Part shown: positions 11,937-24,261 of the stretch, in pieces
How the letters are laid out: each line of letters opens with the position of its first letter
Position numbering within the stretch: the stretch's first letter is position 1
Source: Ceratothoa steindachneri
Taxonomy: Eukaryota; Arthropoda; Malacostraca; Isopoda; Cymothoidae
Assembly (NCBI GenBank): GCA_963969495.1
Contig: OZ018330.1
Span: 49,065,206 to 49,129,205, forward strand
Direction: 5' to 3'
DNA: 64,000 bases
Notes under the pieces: model-generated
The model's input: the letters and a program-made list of their open reading frames with translations, nothing else
The model's database searches: none
Told to the model about the DNA's origin: nothing
Made by a program: the position numbers and the translations under genes

Positions 11937-14020
11937 GCTATTCGGTAACGCATTCCTACTGAGTGCGTCAGCGACCTGGTTATCGGAACCTTTTATATAA
12001 TTTATCTTAAATTGCTACTCTCGCAAGAGTAAACTCCAGCGCATAATTCGGCCGTTGGATTGTCGTACATTCCGAATATAGGCTAACGGACGGTGGTCAG
12101 TTTCTATCTGAAATTCTTTTTCTATCAAGTACATTTTATATTTTTCAATAACCCAGATAATTGCTAGAGCTTCCTTCTCTATAGTGGCATATCTCTTTTC
12201 GCGTGGTAATAATTGGCGACTAGCATATGCAACTGGATGACTCGTTCCGTCATCCTCATTTTGAAGGATTACACCTCCAATACCCTCGTTGCTCGCGTCG
12301 GTCTTAATCCCAAAGGATTTTTCCGGGTTGGGCAACTTTAAAATGGGGGCAGAAATGAGCTTACTCTTGAGCTGATTAAAATGGGAAACAGCGACATCAT
12401 TCCAACGTAGACGATCGAGGGAATTCTTTTTTAAAAGAGAGCTGAGGGGCGCCGAAATTGCAGCGAAATTCGGGACAAATTGCCGATAGTAAGAAGCTGA
12501 TCCTAGGAATGATCTTAATTGCTTCTTAGTATTCGGGAGGGGCATGTCGGCGATTGCCTTAATCTTGTCCTCTTGGGGACCTAACTGGCTTTGTCCTATT
12601 TTGAAACCCAAGTATTTTATGGTTTCGTGGGCAAAATGGCATTTGCTGGGGCCAATGGTGAGGCCATTTTCGCGCAGTCGCTCGAAGAGAGCTAATAGGG
12701 TGGTTAAATGGTGACTACATTCACGAGTAGCGACGTAGACGTTATCGAAGTAAAAGGATACATTCGGAAGTCCATCTAACAACCTTCTCATGAGACGGTT
12801 ATAGTTGCTACAAGCGGTCACGAGGCCAAAAGGAAGGCGCTTAAATTGCATTAAGCCTTTCTCTGTTGCAAAGGCGGTATATGCTTTCACATCGTGCTGG
12901 AGGGGAATTTGATAATACGCCTTGCACATATCGAGTTCTGAGATGAACTTGGCGTTTTCAAAAAGGTGGAGGTTTTGGTCTACCCACGAGATGTGCTCGG
13001 CGTCGAACACAGTTACCGAATTTAACTTCCGGAAGTCGATGCAAATCCGATAAGAGCCATCAGGTTTCTTGACCATGACGATTGGGAGGCAATAACTAGA
13101 GGTGGAAGGTTCTATTATGTCTAAAATAATTAAATTATCAACCTCGGCGTTAAAGGCTTGGCGTAAATGAATCGGCATGGGATAGCGTTTTGAACGGACG
13201 GGTTCTAAGGTTGTTAATTTAATATCATGCTCGAAACTAGTAGCGCATCCAGGCTTCTCTGAAATAACGTCGTCGAACTGACATAATAATTCTTGTAGCT
13301 GACTCTTTTGATGTGGTGTCAGCTGCGCGTCGATATCCAGGTCAGAGGGTTCAAAAGACTCGCCTGGTAGGGAAGGAAGAGGGTAATCGGCATCAAGTTG
13401 GATGCACACTGTCTGTATTACATTAAGGGACTCCGCGGGGTAATCCTCTTCAAGTGCCGATGTTTCGTCCAGTGCTACGAACGTATCTCCATGGGCGCGT
13501 CGGTGGTACTTTTTCAATAAGTTGACGTGATAGAGCTTATCGCCTGCTGGGGTACCAATGAGGTAATCTACCGGTCCTTGTACCTCGCGGACCGAGTACG
13601 GACCTTTCCATTGGCTCAGTAATTTATTACTCGCTGTGGGAAGGAGCAGGAGTACTTCATCACCGGGCTTAAATTTACGATCTTCGGACCTGACATCAAA
13701 ATAGGTTTTGTATTTTTCCAAATTGACATCGGCATTTTCATAGGCGATGTTTGCGCATTTCTCGAGCCTCTGGCGTAGATCCAAGACATAGGCGTAGAAT
13801 GACTGGAATTCTTGATCCAGTTGGGGCTTGATTAACAACTCCTTTAAAATACTGAGGGGCCCTCGTACATTACGTCCATAAAGGAGCTCGAACGGGGCGA
13901 AGCCTAATGTACGGTGAGGAATTTCACGATAGGCGAATAGGGCGACCGGGAGATATCGGTGCCATTCGCGGGGCTGCTCGGCACAGATCTTCTTAATAAT
14001 GGATTTTAAATTTCCATTTA
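11937..14020 (-). pseudogene. pol: pol: integrase C-terminus, RT and RNase H (Gmr1-like)
   Basis: A long open frame of 697 codons ends at 12015, but homology runs on in frame to about 11937, so the TAG at 12015-12017 is an acquired nonsense codon. In order it contains the integrase C-terminal half with a GPY/F-type module (GPVDYLIGTP..HVNLLKKY), then RT (MVKKPDGSYRICIDFRKLNS, ISELDMCKAYYQIPL, LPFGLVTACSNYNRLM and YFDNVYVA at the active site), then the connection region, then RNase H (GIKTDASNEGIGGVI, EKEALAIIWV, FQIETDHRPLAYI). The active-site box reads YFDN instead of the common YxDD. The missing second Asp may be a family trait or a mutation. The protein would copy element RNA into DNA in cytoplasmic particles. 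Confidence 0.88.
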
Positions 14021-14842
14021 ATTTCTTGCACATCCCGTTTGTCTGTGGCCGGAAGGGGGTGGTAAAAAGGCGCTTTACCATGAGCAGCTTCCCTACGTAC
14101 TCCATCAACTCAAAGGTGTATTGTCAGCCTCTATCGGAGAGTATTTCCTTGGGGACGCCTACCCTTGAAAAGATGGAAATGAGGGCCTCGGCGCAAGAAA
14201 TACTATCGATTCGGCGAAGGGGGACAGCCTCGTGAAAATGGGTAGCAAAGTATACTTAGTTAAAAATGTAGCTGTGCCCTTTGCTCGAAGGGGGTGGATA
14301 GGGCCAACCAGGTCGATGGCCACTCTGGAGAAGGGTTCAGTTATGACTGGTCCCCTTTGTAAGGGAGCAGGTTTGACCCGCCCCTTAGCGGACGTCTTCT
14401 GACACACATCGCACGATCGACAATGCTTTAAGATGTCAGCTGCAGCACCCGGCCAATAAAAATATTTAAAAATACGCTGACCCGTTTTAGTATGACTAAA
14501 ATGACCGGAAAAAATGCTTTCATGAGCTATTTTGAGCACTATAGGGACATGGGATCGTGGAAGGCATAGGGCAGTTGTAACAGCGTTATTACTGTCCTCG
14601 GCGGATCGATAAAGTAAGACACCTTGCTCCAGGTACCTGATGACTTTGGGTCCACGGACAGTCTCCATGTCCTTGTTTTGGGCCTTATCCCATAAGGGTG
14701 TTAGTGCTTCACACTCCTTTTGTGCCGTCCTAAAGTCCTGGTTAAGGATCTCCGAGAATGCGGACGGTATTTGGGTTCTGAGGGGGACGGACTCCTGGGC
14801 TTTCTTCTTAGCTCGACCTCGAGTAAGGGCGGCCTGGGACAC
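14021..14842 (-). pseudogene. pol: integrase N-terminal and catalytic domains, broken
   Basis: The minus strand from 14842 gives a linker, then the HHCC zinc-binding domain (HESIFSGHFSHTKTG ... CRSCDVC), then the first catalytic Asp in RVAIDLVGPIHP. A frameshift follows near 14250. The second catalytic Asp block LSDRG is followed at once by a stop near 14125. The third block reads NGMCKKLNGNLK: the residue that should be the catalytic Glu is Lys (codon AAG at 14025-14027). One transition (GAG to AAG) would explain it. The enzyme cannot work. Confidence 0.85.
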
Positions 14843-14912
14843 AGGGTCGGAGCTTACTTGAGGGCTCTGTCCTATAAGTATGGAACAGAATTTTATGGGT
14901 GCTGGAATGACT

Positions 14913-15659
14913 TCAGCCCAGCCACAGCCCAGCCATCATAATACTGACACTGCAGGTAACATCTAACGACGGGGAATCGGTTCGCCCGCCCAAGCTAGTA
15001 ATGTACCACCGCAAATTTTTCGTGGTTAGGGTCCACTGGGAAAGGAGCTCGTCGGACACGATGAAACACGTGCACCCTGTGTCCCTGACGAGAGTCGATA
15101 CACGGCAGCCGTTCACGCTGCCCTCCTCAAATTTCAAAGTTCCCGGGGAACTTTTGTAAAAAATAAAATTTACCTGGTGGCCTGACGGAGGGGGAGAAGT
15201 TGCTGCTTGGGTCTGTACCACCGGGAAAGCCGGGGTGGCATTAATCTGGTGAACTTGGTGGGCTGGTCCACTTTTAAGCCTAGAATTTTGGGGGCAATTC
15301 CAGGTCATGTGGTCTTCTACACCGCAGGTAAAGCATATGATTGGTCGCTTCGGGAAGAGTGATGGAGGAGAAATCTTAACGGGAGGTTTTCTGTCCCATT
15401 GTTGGTTTGGGGATAAGAAGTTTTGGGGTTTTACGGGCCCCGGAAACTTCGTCAGCTTTCCTGGGAAGGGGCGCGAATCCTTCCTTCTTTCCTGGTTGGG
15501 GGGTTGGTGAGAAGTCTGATTCTCCTTGGGGTATAAACTATGGCTTGCGGCATAGACATCTGCTTCTTCGCTACACTCTTTAAAGGTCTGGCACCGACGA
15601 TCCTTGACGAACGCGCGGATCTCCGTCGGGAGAGACGCCAAAAATTGATCCCGCAACAC
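14913..15659 (-). pseudogene. gag C-terminus with zinc knuckle, and protease
   Basis: A 248-codon open stretch. It contains the nucleocapsid knuckle CFTCGVEDHMTWNC (C-x2-C-x4-H-x4-C) near 15310, then an aspartic protease with the active-site triplet in RDTGCTCFIVSDELL near 15070. A short duplication (GCCCAGCCACAGCCCAGCC, about 14927-14936) lies near the stop and may have caused the frame break between protease and integrase. It is separated from gag upstream by the frame-shifting 260-bp duplication. Confidence 0.82.
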
Positions 15660-16000
15660 GAAGTCTGTTAAGGACTCGTAGTTAGGATCAACCTTTGAGG
15701 ATTCTAACCAGAATTTAAAATTCCTCTGAAGAATGTATCCTTCCTTCTTTCCTGGTTGGGGGGTTGGTGAGAAGTCTGATTCTCCTTGGGGTATAAACTA
15801 TGGCTTGCGGCATAGACATCCGCTTCTTCGCTACACTCTTTAAAGGTCTGGCACCGACGATCCTTGACGAACGCGCGGATCTCCGTCGGGAGAGACGCCA
15901 AAAATTGATCCCGCAACACGAAGTCTGTTAAGGACTCGTAGTTAGGATCAACCTTTGAGGATTCTAACCAGAATTTAAAATTCCTCTGAAGAATGTATCC
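15477..16000. repeat. Tandem duplication of 260 bp within gag
   Basis: 15481-15740 and 15741-16000 are almost identical (one clear difference, ATCTGC versus ATCCGC) and join at a shared ATCC. Since 260 is not a multiple of three, the second copy ends in a wrong frame and terminates gag after RRKDTFFRGILNSG. It is a recent event in this copy or an assembly error. Confidence 0.92.
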
Positions 16001-16559
16001 GAATTGACGGAATGTCTGTCCAGGTTTAATACCACCTCCTCGAAATTCTTGGCGGTAGAAATCGGGAGTCATATTATGAGCGGCCAATAACTCAGCTTTT
16101 AAGGTGCTGTAGTTAATTGTACATTCAGATGGTAAAGATATGAAAATCTCACGCAATTTACAATTTAACAAGGAAAGTAATCTTGCTACACCTTTAGCTT
16201 CCAGATCCAGGTTATTGATTTCGAGGATCTTTTCGAAGTGGGCTAAAAATGCTCCAAAATCCTCTCCATCCCTGAAATTGGGGAGCTTAAGTCGGAGATT
16301 GGGCGGAGCTTCTGAACGTGAACTGGCTGATTGTATTTCAGCATCTACACGAGCCATTTCAATCTGATGGTGAAGCTCAGCTTGTCTTTTCCGTTCCTCT
16401 CTTTCTTCTCGTTGGATTTCTCTTTCTCTTTCCTTTTCTTCTCATTGGATTTCTCTTTCTCTTTCTTTTCGTTGCTCCTCTTGAACGTACTCAATCAATT
16501 CTCTTCCGGAAAGTTCCAAGGATTCTCCTTGCGCTTTGAAGATTTCGAACTGAGTCATA
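15704..16559 (-). pseudogene. gag: gag, capsid region (Gmr1-like)
   Basis: The likely start is the ATG at 16557-16559, giving MTQFEIFKAQGESLELSGRE and then a basic/acidic coiled-coil-like stretch rich in Glu and Arg. A TGA near 16443 interrupts it (a CGA elsewhere in the same repeat suggests C-to-T decay). From 16357 the frame is open through PNFRDGEDFGAFLAHFEKIL and FRQFGYILQRNFKFWLESS, features of retrotransposon capsids. It is cut short by the 260-bp duplication. Gag would form the particle that holds the RNA. Confidence 0.8.
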
Positions 16560-16913
16560 TTTGCACTTGGGGGCGCAATAGTTAACCAACTAAATTCCTT
16601 GCAATAAGAATTATGCCTTCTAGAGAAGTAGCCTACCTAAATATGGGCACTGACCTATTCGTAATTGGTTTTCTCGACCTAGATAACCAATGACTAAAAT
16701 CACGCAAAAAAAAACACAAACAAATTATTATAACAGTTCCTTGAGCTACTCCAGCTTCTTAAGTTTCAAAACAAAGGGGTAGCAATCGTTAAAACAAAAG
16801 GGAACTACTATACTCTATTCTTATAAAGAATAACACTATGCTTTACTCGACTGAGACCAGTGTTTGCAAAGATATAGCGTTAAACCTTACACACTTGATA
16901 CCAAATTTAAATA

Positions 16914-16916
<3 letters not shown>

Positions 16917-16961
<45 letters not shown>
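16917..16961. repeat. (TA)n array inside the 5' LTR
   Basis: About 45 bp of pure TA, the counterpart of the array at 10378-10455. Confidence 0.95.
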
Positions 16962-16964
<3 letters not shown>

Positions 16965-17470
16965 GTGGAATAGACTCTCGACGATATAACATATATAACT
17001 ATTCGTTGAGGGAATGATTCAATTATATTTCGAGTGCGTGGTTATCTGGTTGACCGATGTTATTTATCTTCAATATGCTTAAGAAGTGGAACTGAGCTCA
17101 AGGATAATAATATGGCTATCATTAATAAAATAGAGTTTTATTAATTAAACTATCAACAACACACAAAACGGAACATGTTTACATAAACGGAGAATGGAAA
17201 GGTTCGTGGGAAATATCTGGCTGATCCGAGGATTAAGATTAGGAGAGATTTATAAAGTTAAACAAATAAAAATTAAAGGGATGAGATGGTTCGCTAAACC
17301 ATTTAAAGCACAGGGTAGGGTTGACGAAAGGTTAGATAATCAAAGGTAATGATCAGCTTATGTAATTACAAGTTGTTGTGCAGAGGAAGGCGACGCGAAG
17401 GAATCTTCGGTCCGCTGGTGAGTTCCAGCCGAAGGGCGGGGGGATTAAATTATCCTGACGTGACGTCTTG

Positions 17471-17790
17471 GGAATGAGAACCGTTTCTTGACGAACGGGC
17501 TTGAAGAACAATGGCTGTTCTAAGTTGTTCTCTCTGAACAACAGGGGGGTGAGAACCGTCTCTTGTCTACAGGCTCAAAGATCAATGGCTGTTCTAACGT
17601 TGTTCTCTTTCTGAACGAGAGGGGGAGGGGAGGGGGAGAACCGTTTCTTGTCAACGGGCTCAAAGAACAATGGCTGTTCTAACGTTGTTCTCTTTCTAAA
17701 CAACAGGGGGGGGGTGAGAACCGTCTCTTGTCAACGGGCTCAAAGAACAATGGCTGTTCTAACGTTGTTCTCTTTCTGAACAACAGGAGG
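17471..17790. repeat. LTR minisatellite in the 5' LTR, four units
   Basis: Four units of about 75-85 bp with the same motifs as the 10713-11040 array. Differences in G-tract length and small changes (CTAAGTTGTTC in unit 1) separate the copies. Confidence 0.85.
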
Positions 17791-18261
17791 GGGCCTTGTG
17801 GACTTGGCGTCTTGAAGGCTCGAACCTTGGCACTCAAGGGATATTGTCCTCTTCTGGACAAAAATAGTTGTTCTTGAGGTAGAGGGCCCCTGGTGCACAA
17901 GGTGAGACCGGATTGGCGTGATGTCTCGCGAAGATAATCTGGATCTGATCTCATCGGGAAAGTTTCCATATAAATAGTCGAGCCATCCCCTTGGCGTAGG
18001 GGACAATGGAGTGGGGGCTTCGAGGGAATGCCCAGCCGCGCCTGAGAACATACCTTATCTGCCCATAAGCCTAACTCAATCTGGCGAGATCGACGAATGG
18101 AGGCGAAACGGGATGGGGGGGGGGGATGACCTCCTTGGTTAAATATTGACTCAGGTGGCGATAAGGCGCCCGGCTTCGACTCGAAGATGCACGTGGGTAG
18201 CAACGTGTTTCTAATCAACATGTAATAGCGGTTGAATTTAAGCGGCCTCAGACCGTTCTAT

Positions 18262-18651
<390 letters not shown>

Positions 18652-18735
<84 letters not shown>
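18652..18735. repeat. (TA)n microsatellite
   Basis: About 84 bp of TA dinucleotides preceded by TTTATACA. No hairpin-GAAA motif was recognised beside this one. Confidence 0.97.
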
Positions 18736-18740
<5 letters not shown>

Positions 18741-19299
18741 CAGTAAATATGTATAAGAATGGAATCGATAAATAATAGTTTAAAAGATGACCTTGCAGAA
18801 ATAAGCGATATGATACTAATTCTTTATCCATATCCTCTTTTCCTTTACCCATCCTTCACCTCTGACTTTTAATCTTTTCTCCTCTTTTTGACTTAACATG
18901 TGGAATTTATGGTCTTTTTTGGTTCATAGCCCTGTAAAAAAGAATGTTATTTCAAATTTGGAAAAAACTCTCTCTTCCTTATGCTTAGACAAAACATTTT
19001 ATTTCATCCAATGCAACTACAGTCTTATAAGAAAAGAGGGACTTCTGCGTCCATAACAAATATTGGTTGATTTATTTGAATTTGAAATCAGCTTTAGGTT
19101 ACGTACGGGAAAATGACGGAACACTAAATATATCCCGCTACTAATTTTGTGCAATGTATGGAATTATTACATAATTCAGAACTAACAGACACCATGATCC
19201 AAAAGTGAGGCGAAAAGATTCAAGTCAGAGGTTTAGGATAGATAGAGCAAGAGATGATATGATATAAAAAATACGTTTAAAAATGCCTATTTCTGCAAA

Positions 19300-20470
19300 G
19301 TAAATTTTAAAGTAGTATTTATCGATTCTATTCTTAAACATATTAAATGTAGTGCTTTCAAAGATTTTCCTTTACAAACCATTCTAGGTCTGTTATTATA
19401 AAGGTAAAGAAATTTCTGCTATCGCATCGTTAAACCTACTGTTTACAAATTTGAAATCTCATGTCTAGTTGCCGCTTAGGTAACTAGTGCTTCGAGTCAT
19501 AATTTATATTTGTTAAACCGTTTAGTATTTTAAAATCTTCATTAACTTAGACGTGCAGAAGTCGATCTTTTAAGGGATGTAAATTGAGATGTCTTAGACT
19601 TCGTATAATCGATTTTTTAGTTCAGCAATATTTTCGTTGCTTGACGCTGAACGCTTTCTAATATTACAATCTCCTTTTGCATGCAAGGAGACCACAATTG
19701 CAACGCATACTCCAAGTGAGGTCTTACAAGTGCTTTACATAAGTAAACAATATTATTTTTTCGATTTAAATTCTAAACGTGTATCTAAGAATCCTAGAGC
19801 CCCATTGGTATTAAATGAACTAAAATGCATTGTTTGGAAAATTTGAGATCATTCGAGATTGAGAAACCTAAAACCTTTTCCCCGTTGCTGTGTTTAAAAT
19901 TTGACCAGGAATATTATAATCTCTTCTGAGATTATCATGAGTTCATGACCTATTGTATGTGAATTACCTCACAGTTGGCTACGTTGAATTACATCTATCA
20001 TCTTTCCGACCTTTAATAACTATTCCCTTCTTAATAGATACTTTGAAAATTATATAAAGGGGTATTAAAATTTCGCTTTCTAATTTTTATGGTGGCTCGA
20101 ATAGGTTTTATCAACACTTTTGAAATTTTAATTTTCTTAATATAAAAACTAATTTTATTTTGACTTGATATTTCGTTATATATAGTAAAAAACGAACGCT
20201 GGACGTCATTATAGATTACCTGGGCATTTCCAACATTTAAAATTCCATCCCAATTTAAAAGTTTTGAGCGGAAGAAAAAGAAATTAAAATTAGAGGATTT
20301 GAAATTTGAGATAAGATGAGAGCTCTCGGAAACATTTTTACGAATATTTAGAATGCATCGAATTATATTATGATCGTTGTTCTAAAGTCTTTCGCCAGCG
20401 TGTATATTTTCAACTAATTTATCTTTATTTGTCAAAACTAAGTCTAAGATATTTTGTTCGTGTGTCCACG
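19300..20470 (-). mobile_element. LINE remnant, endonuclease and RT C-terminus with the middle missing
   Basis: The minus strand near 20460-20180 reads like the end of a CR1-type endonuclease (ILDLVLTNKDKL-like block, then a long linker, with frameshifts). Near 19760-19640 it reads EYALQLWSPCMQKEIVILES, the RT C-terminal LEYxxQxWSP block. The intervening RT core is absent or unreadable. It lies just upstream of the first recognised LRR exon. Confidence 0.55.
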
Positions 20471-21259
20471 GGTCAACTGTTTGATACAAGAAGTTATTAT
20501 TTAAAGAGTCGATATGTTTTTCACCTTTTATCTGTACCTGTTCTTCTGCTTAGGATTTTTTTTCTAATAAGTGAAAATTCTTTTTTTTTTTTCCCAATCA
20601 TTACTAACTTTCAAAAAAGGAAGAGGTTACCAATAATATCAATAGTGCCAACATTAAAACACTTAATGGTGTTAATATTGGATACAGAGATTTTAATGGA
20701 AAATGAAAATGTCGAGTAGCTTGAAAAGAAACTAAAGTAATTTTTCCTTTCAGAAACTATCTGTGCATTTCAAGCCCCTTTCCAGTTATCTCGTGTCACC
20801 CATTTCCATCTCATTGGCGGATAGGATTTCTGAGTCTCTTTGTAAACTACAACTAACTTATTTAAGGTAAATCTAATTTTGTTTTGTGATTGGTATGATC
20901 AGTAAAATTAAACAATAATAGCAAGATATAGTCATCAATCGTCATCCCTGATATATGGTATGGTACCTATACCTTCCTTTCTTCATATCGTTAATGTTAC
21001 CGATTATAGTTTACAATGGTAGAAAAAAATGTTGAAATTGGAGCAATTGTGTAAATTTAATTTTATTAAAAGAAGCTGTTGTTTTTCTCGAAATAGCTCA
21101 ATGTCATAGTTGACAATATAGAAGTCAGTTCTGTAATAAGAGATTTATTACTTGATATAAGCCCAAATTTATAGTTTGCTAAATTATGAGAGATTTCTTC
21201 ACCTGCAATCTTCAAAGTAAAATTTGTTATAACTAACGATGGTTCTTTTATTTGGACAG

Positions 21260-21444
21260 TATTTGTGACAGCGGTTTAGATGATGAATCTACAGTACCTC
21301 TTTTCAAAAACCTGGGGCCAGTACGGACCCTCAAACACTTAGACCTGTCCCACAACAGATTAACTTCAAAATCAGTTGAAATTCTGCGTGAAACTGCGAA
21401 GAAGATGGATTTAGAAACCCTGAAACTAGATTACAACATTATAG
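21260..21444 (+). CDS. LRR gene exon, first recognised
   Basis: The acceptor is TTTGGACAG ending at 21259 and the donor is ATAG|GTTAGA at 21445. The exon enters in phase 2 and leaves in phase 1. It encodes ICDSGLDDESTVPLF, then one full LRR (LKHLDLSHNRLTSKSVEIL) and the start of another (LETLKLDYNIIG). The open frame and LRR spacing are intact, as expected for a functional host gene. Confidence 0.75.
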
Positions 21445-24189
21445 GTTAGAATCCAAATTAGATTTTGAGATTTTCCTTACAAATTGGATATATTTAAATC
21501 CGATAGACTAAATTTTAATTGTTTCTAAATTAGATGTCTCATTCTAAAGATATACGCCTGAATATCTGAGGCTATGGAATAGAGAGGAGGGCAATGACAC
21601 CATTTCGTATCTAATCCTTATTCTCATTTTCATTCTTCTTCTACGTAAAAAATAACGGCCTTTTAATTTTAAAATTGCATCTGTAATTAACACATCCTAT
21701 TTGCTAGACCAGACTGGCTGCGAAGGCATATGTGGCATCCTATCTTCCTCTTCCTCTTTGACCTGCCTCTCCTTGGACTTGAACCCCGTCCGCAACGAAG
21801 GAGGCATACCGATTCTGACGAGTGCATTGGGACACAAACGCATCAGACTACTCTCGATGGCAGGATGCAAAATGGAAGGATCAGAGAGCCTCTGGTCCGT
21901 GATCATGAAATTGAAAGAAACTCCAAGTCTTCGCTATCTCTGTTTGGCGGCAAATCTTTTTGAAGAGGTAGTTGTTATATTATCACAGTCACGCCCAATG
22001 GGCCAATGCCATAGGAGAAAAAAAGAATAGAAGAGAGCATATGGTAAAAAAATAAACAGAATTTGGAAAGAAAAGTAAGAGTTAGATGACAAACCCGATG
22101 TAGAAATTTTCTGAATGCGTTAGTCGGTCAAAATGGTACCATGTTATAGTCGAGGGACGCATAGAGCCTCGACCTCCACAGAGCGTAACCCTGGTTCGCG
22201 GTTGTTTAACTTTCCAATTACCTTCAATACACGAAGGCTCCTGTCGTGTTGTATGGTTCGTAGACCTCAAACAACCTACGTTGGTACAAATGCCTTGGGG
22301 GCAGTAAATCCAAAGTGGCTATGCCGTAATGACACCCAAATCAACAAAGTAAAAAAAAAAATTAAGGTGAAATAACCAAGATTTGAATGCGATTAACGGA
22401 GCCAAAAATTACCCAAATCTGCCAGTAGGAAAATAATGATGGAACCACCACTCGCTATCTACTAGTAACTACTAACAAGTAATATTAAAAACTAAGTTTA
22501 TTTTTGTTTACTCCAATATTAAGTGATAAAAAAAAACAAATTTAAGATTGCTCTGACCAATTCTGACTTACTCCAAATTGTCCATTCCTGTAATATGCTG
22601 AAGTTACATAACTATAATCTACTTGCAACCTGAAAGGTTTAGACCACGACTCGAAACCTGGATAAATAATGATGATCTACAAAGGCCCTTAATACGCACA
22701 CTAATCAACACTAAATTAAAACGAATTAAACAGATCATGAAGGATCAATAACTTCAGAAAAAAACTAACTGGTGTAAATAAGTATTGAGTTTATAAAATT
22801 TCGAAGACACGGGGAACTCTAGCAAAAACTAACTTTTAATTTGACAACTTTAACTTCTAATAAATGGATAAGTATCTATAATGAGCTAAAAAGACTAATG
22901 ACAACGTCAAGGAGTTAACTAGTGAAGGCCTCCTAAAATTACGAACACAGAATTCTAAGGAAAATCCAACTGGCCCAGGTAAATAAATTTTACACTAAGA
23001 TATTCATAAAATAACAGAATATAATCGTATGCCTAATGTTTCTCAGATAAAGTGATAATCATGATCTCTAGCGAGAGAAGTCAGGCGTATAATAATAATA
23101 TCTACACGAAATATGCCAGGCGCATAATCATGATTTCTAGTAGACGAGAGACATCAAGCGCGTAAACAGAGGGATGCGTGATAAATATCTAGACCGGTTA
23201 AGGGTCACCAATGGAGCGATTGGTTATCTAAACACGCTCACAATTAATATCATTACCTCAAATCAGGGGCTTGCAACTCGAGGGTATGGAGAGCTTCTTT
23301 GAGGTTAATATGAAAGATGGCACTTGGCAAAGAGCGAGGGGGGAAGCGAGAGCGTTGTATGCATGACAAATCGATGTCTTTTTCATGACATCACATGATG
23401 TGAATATAAAGGAAAGTAGAGGGATGAGTGTGAGAACCACATATATTGGATAGTGAAAGAGGAAACTTTTAGAAAAAAAAACTTAAGAGGGGGAAAGAAG
23501 AGTTAGAAGAGGTTGGCTAGAAACATGCGAAAGGTTTGGGAGTGTTTTGTGATAGGGGCGTCATGTTAGACTAGAGTGGCTGGTAGGAAGGAAGAGACGT
23601 TAGTAAAGGAATGAGATAATCATGATGCTACTAAATCATGTATAGATAGGTGTTATTGTGAGTAGTCTAGAGCTGCTGAGTATCTTAACGCCAACGCAGC
23701 GTGTTGTGTGACATGTACTTGGGTGTATGTGGAGTCTCTAGTGAGTTTCTCCAGCTGTTGTGTTAATCGAGTATGGGGGTTATGTATTGAGTGATGTGAG
23801 TTTGTTGTCTTCATGTAGTGAGAACATGAGTGTGTAACGAGGAGAGCGTCATGCGCGTTTCAGAAAAGAGTCCGGAATGCGCTGTGCTTTCCTCTTCCAC
23901 GTGTGACTCACGGTTGTTAGTGTAATTGGTGCTTATGGAAGGAGTGGCAGGTTAAAATCTGCACAACATTTTGTCACTGTTTTGAGCTCGTGCTTTTAGG
24001 ATGTTTTCGTGCACGTGGAAGCGTAAGTCTCTTTCTCGTGCATTGCAGATTAGGTCGGCTGGGATGTCGTGAAATTGCTAGGTGTCGCCATTATGGTTGC
24101 CAACAGTCGCTGCTTACGCCAGGACACCCAGCTATGATTGGGTTTAAATGCAGCTAGTTTTCAACCTTAAATGTAAGTTAGAAAACCCT

Positions 24190-24261
<72 letters not shown>

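Noticed and set aside
12015..14108. The 697-codon ORF as a host gene
   Set aside because: It contains retrotransposon integrase, RT and RNase H blocks between two LTRs, and its apparent start Met lies inside the integrase domain.
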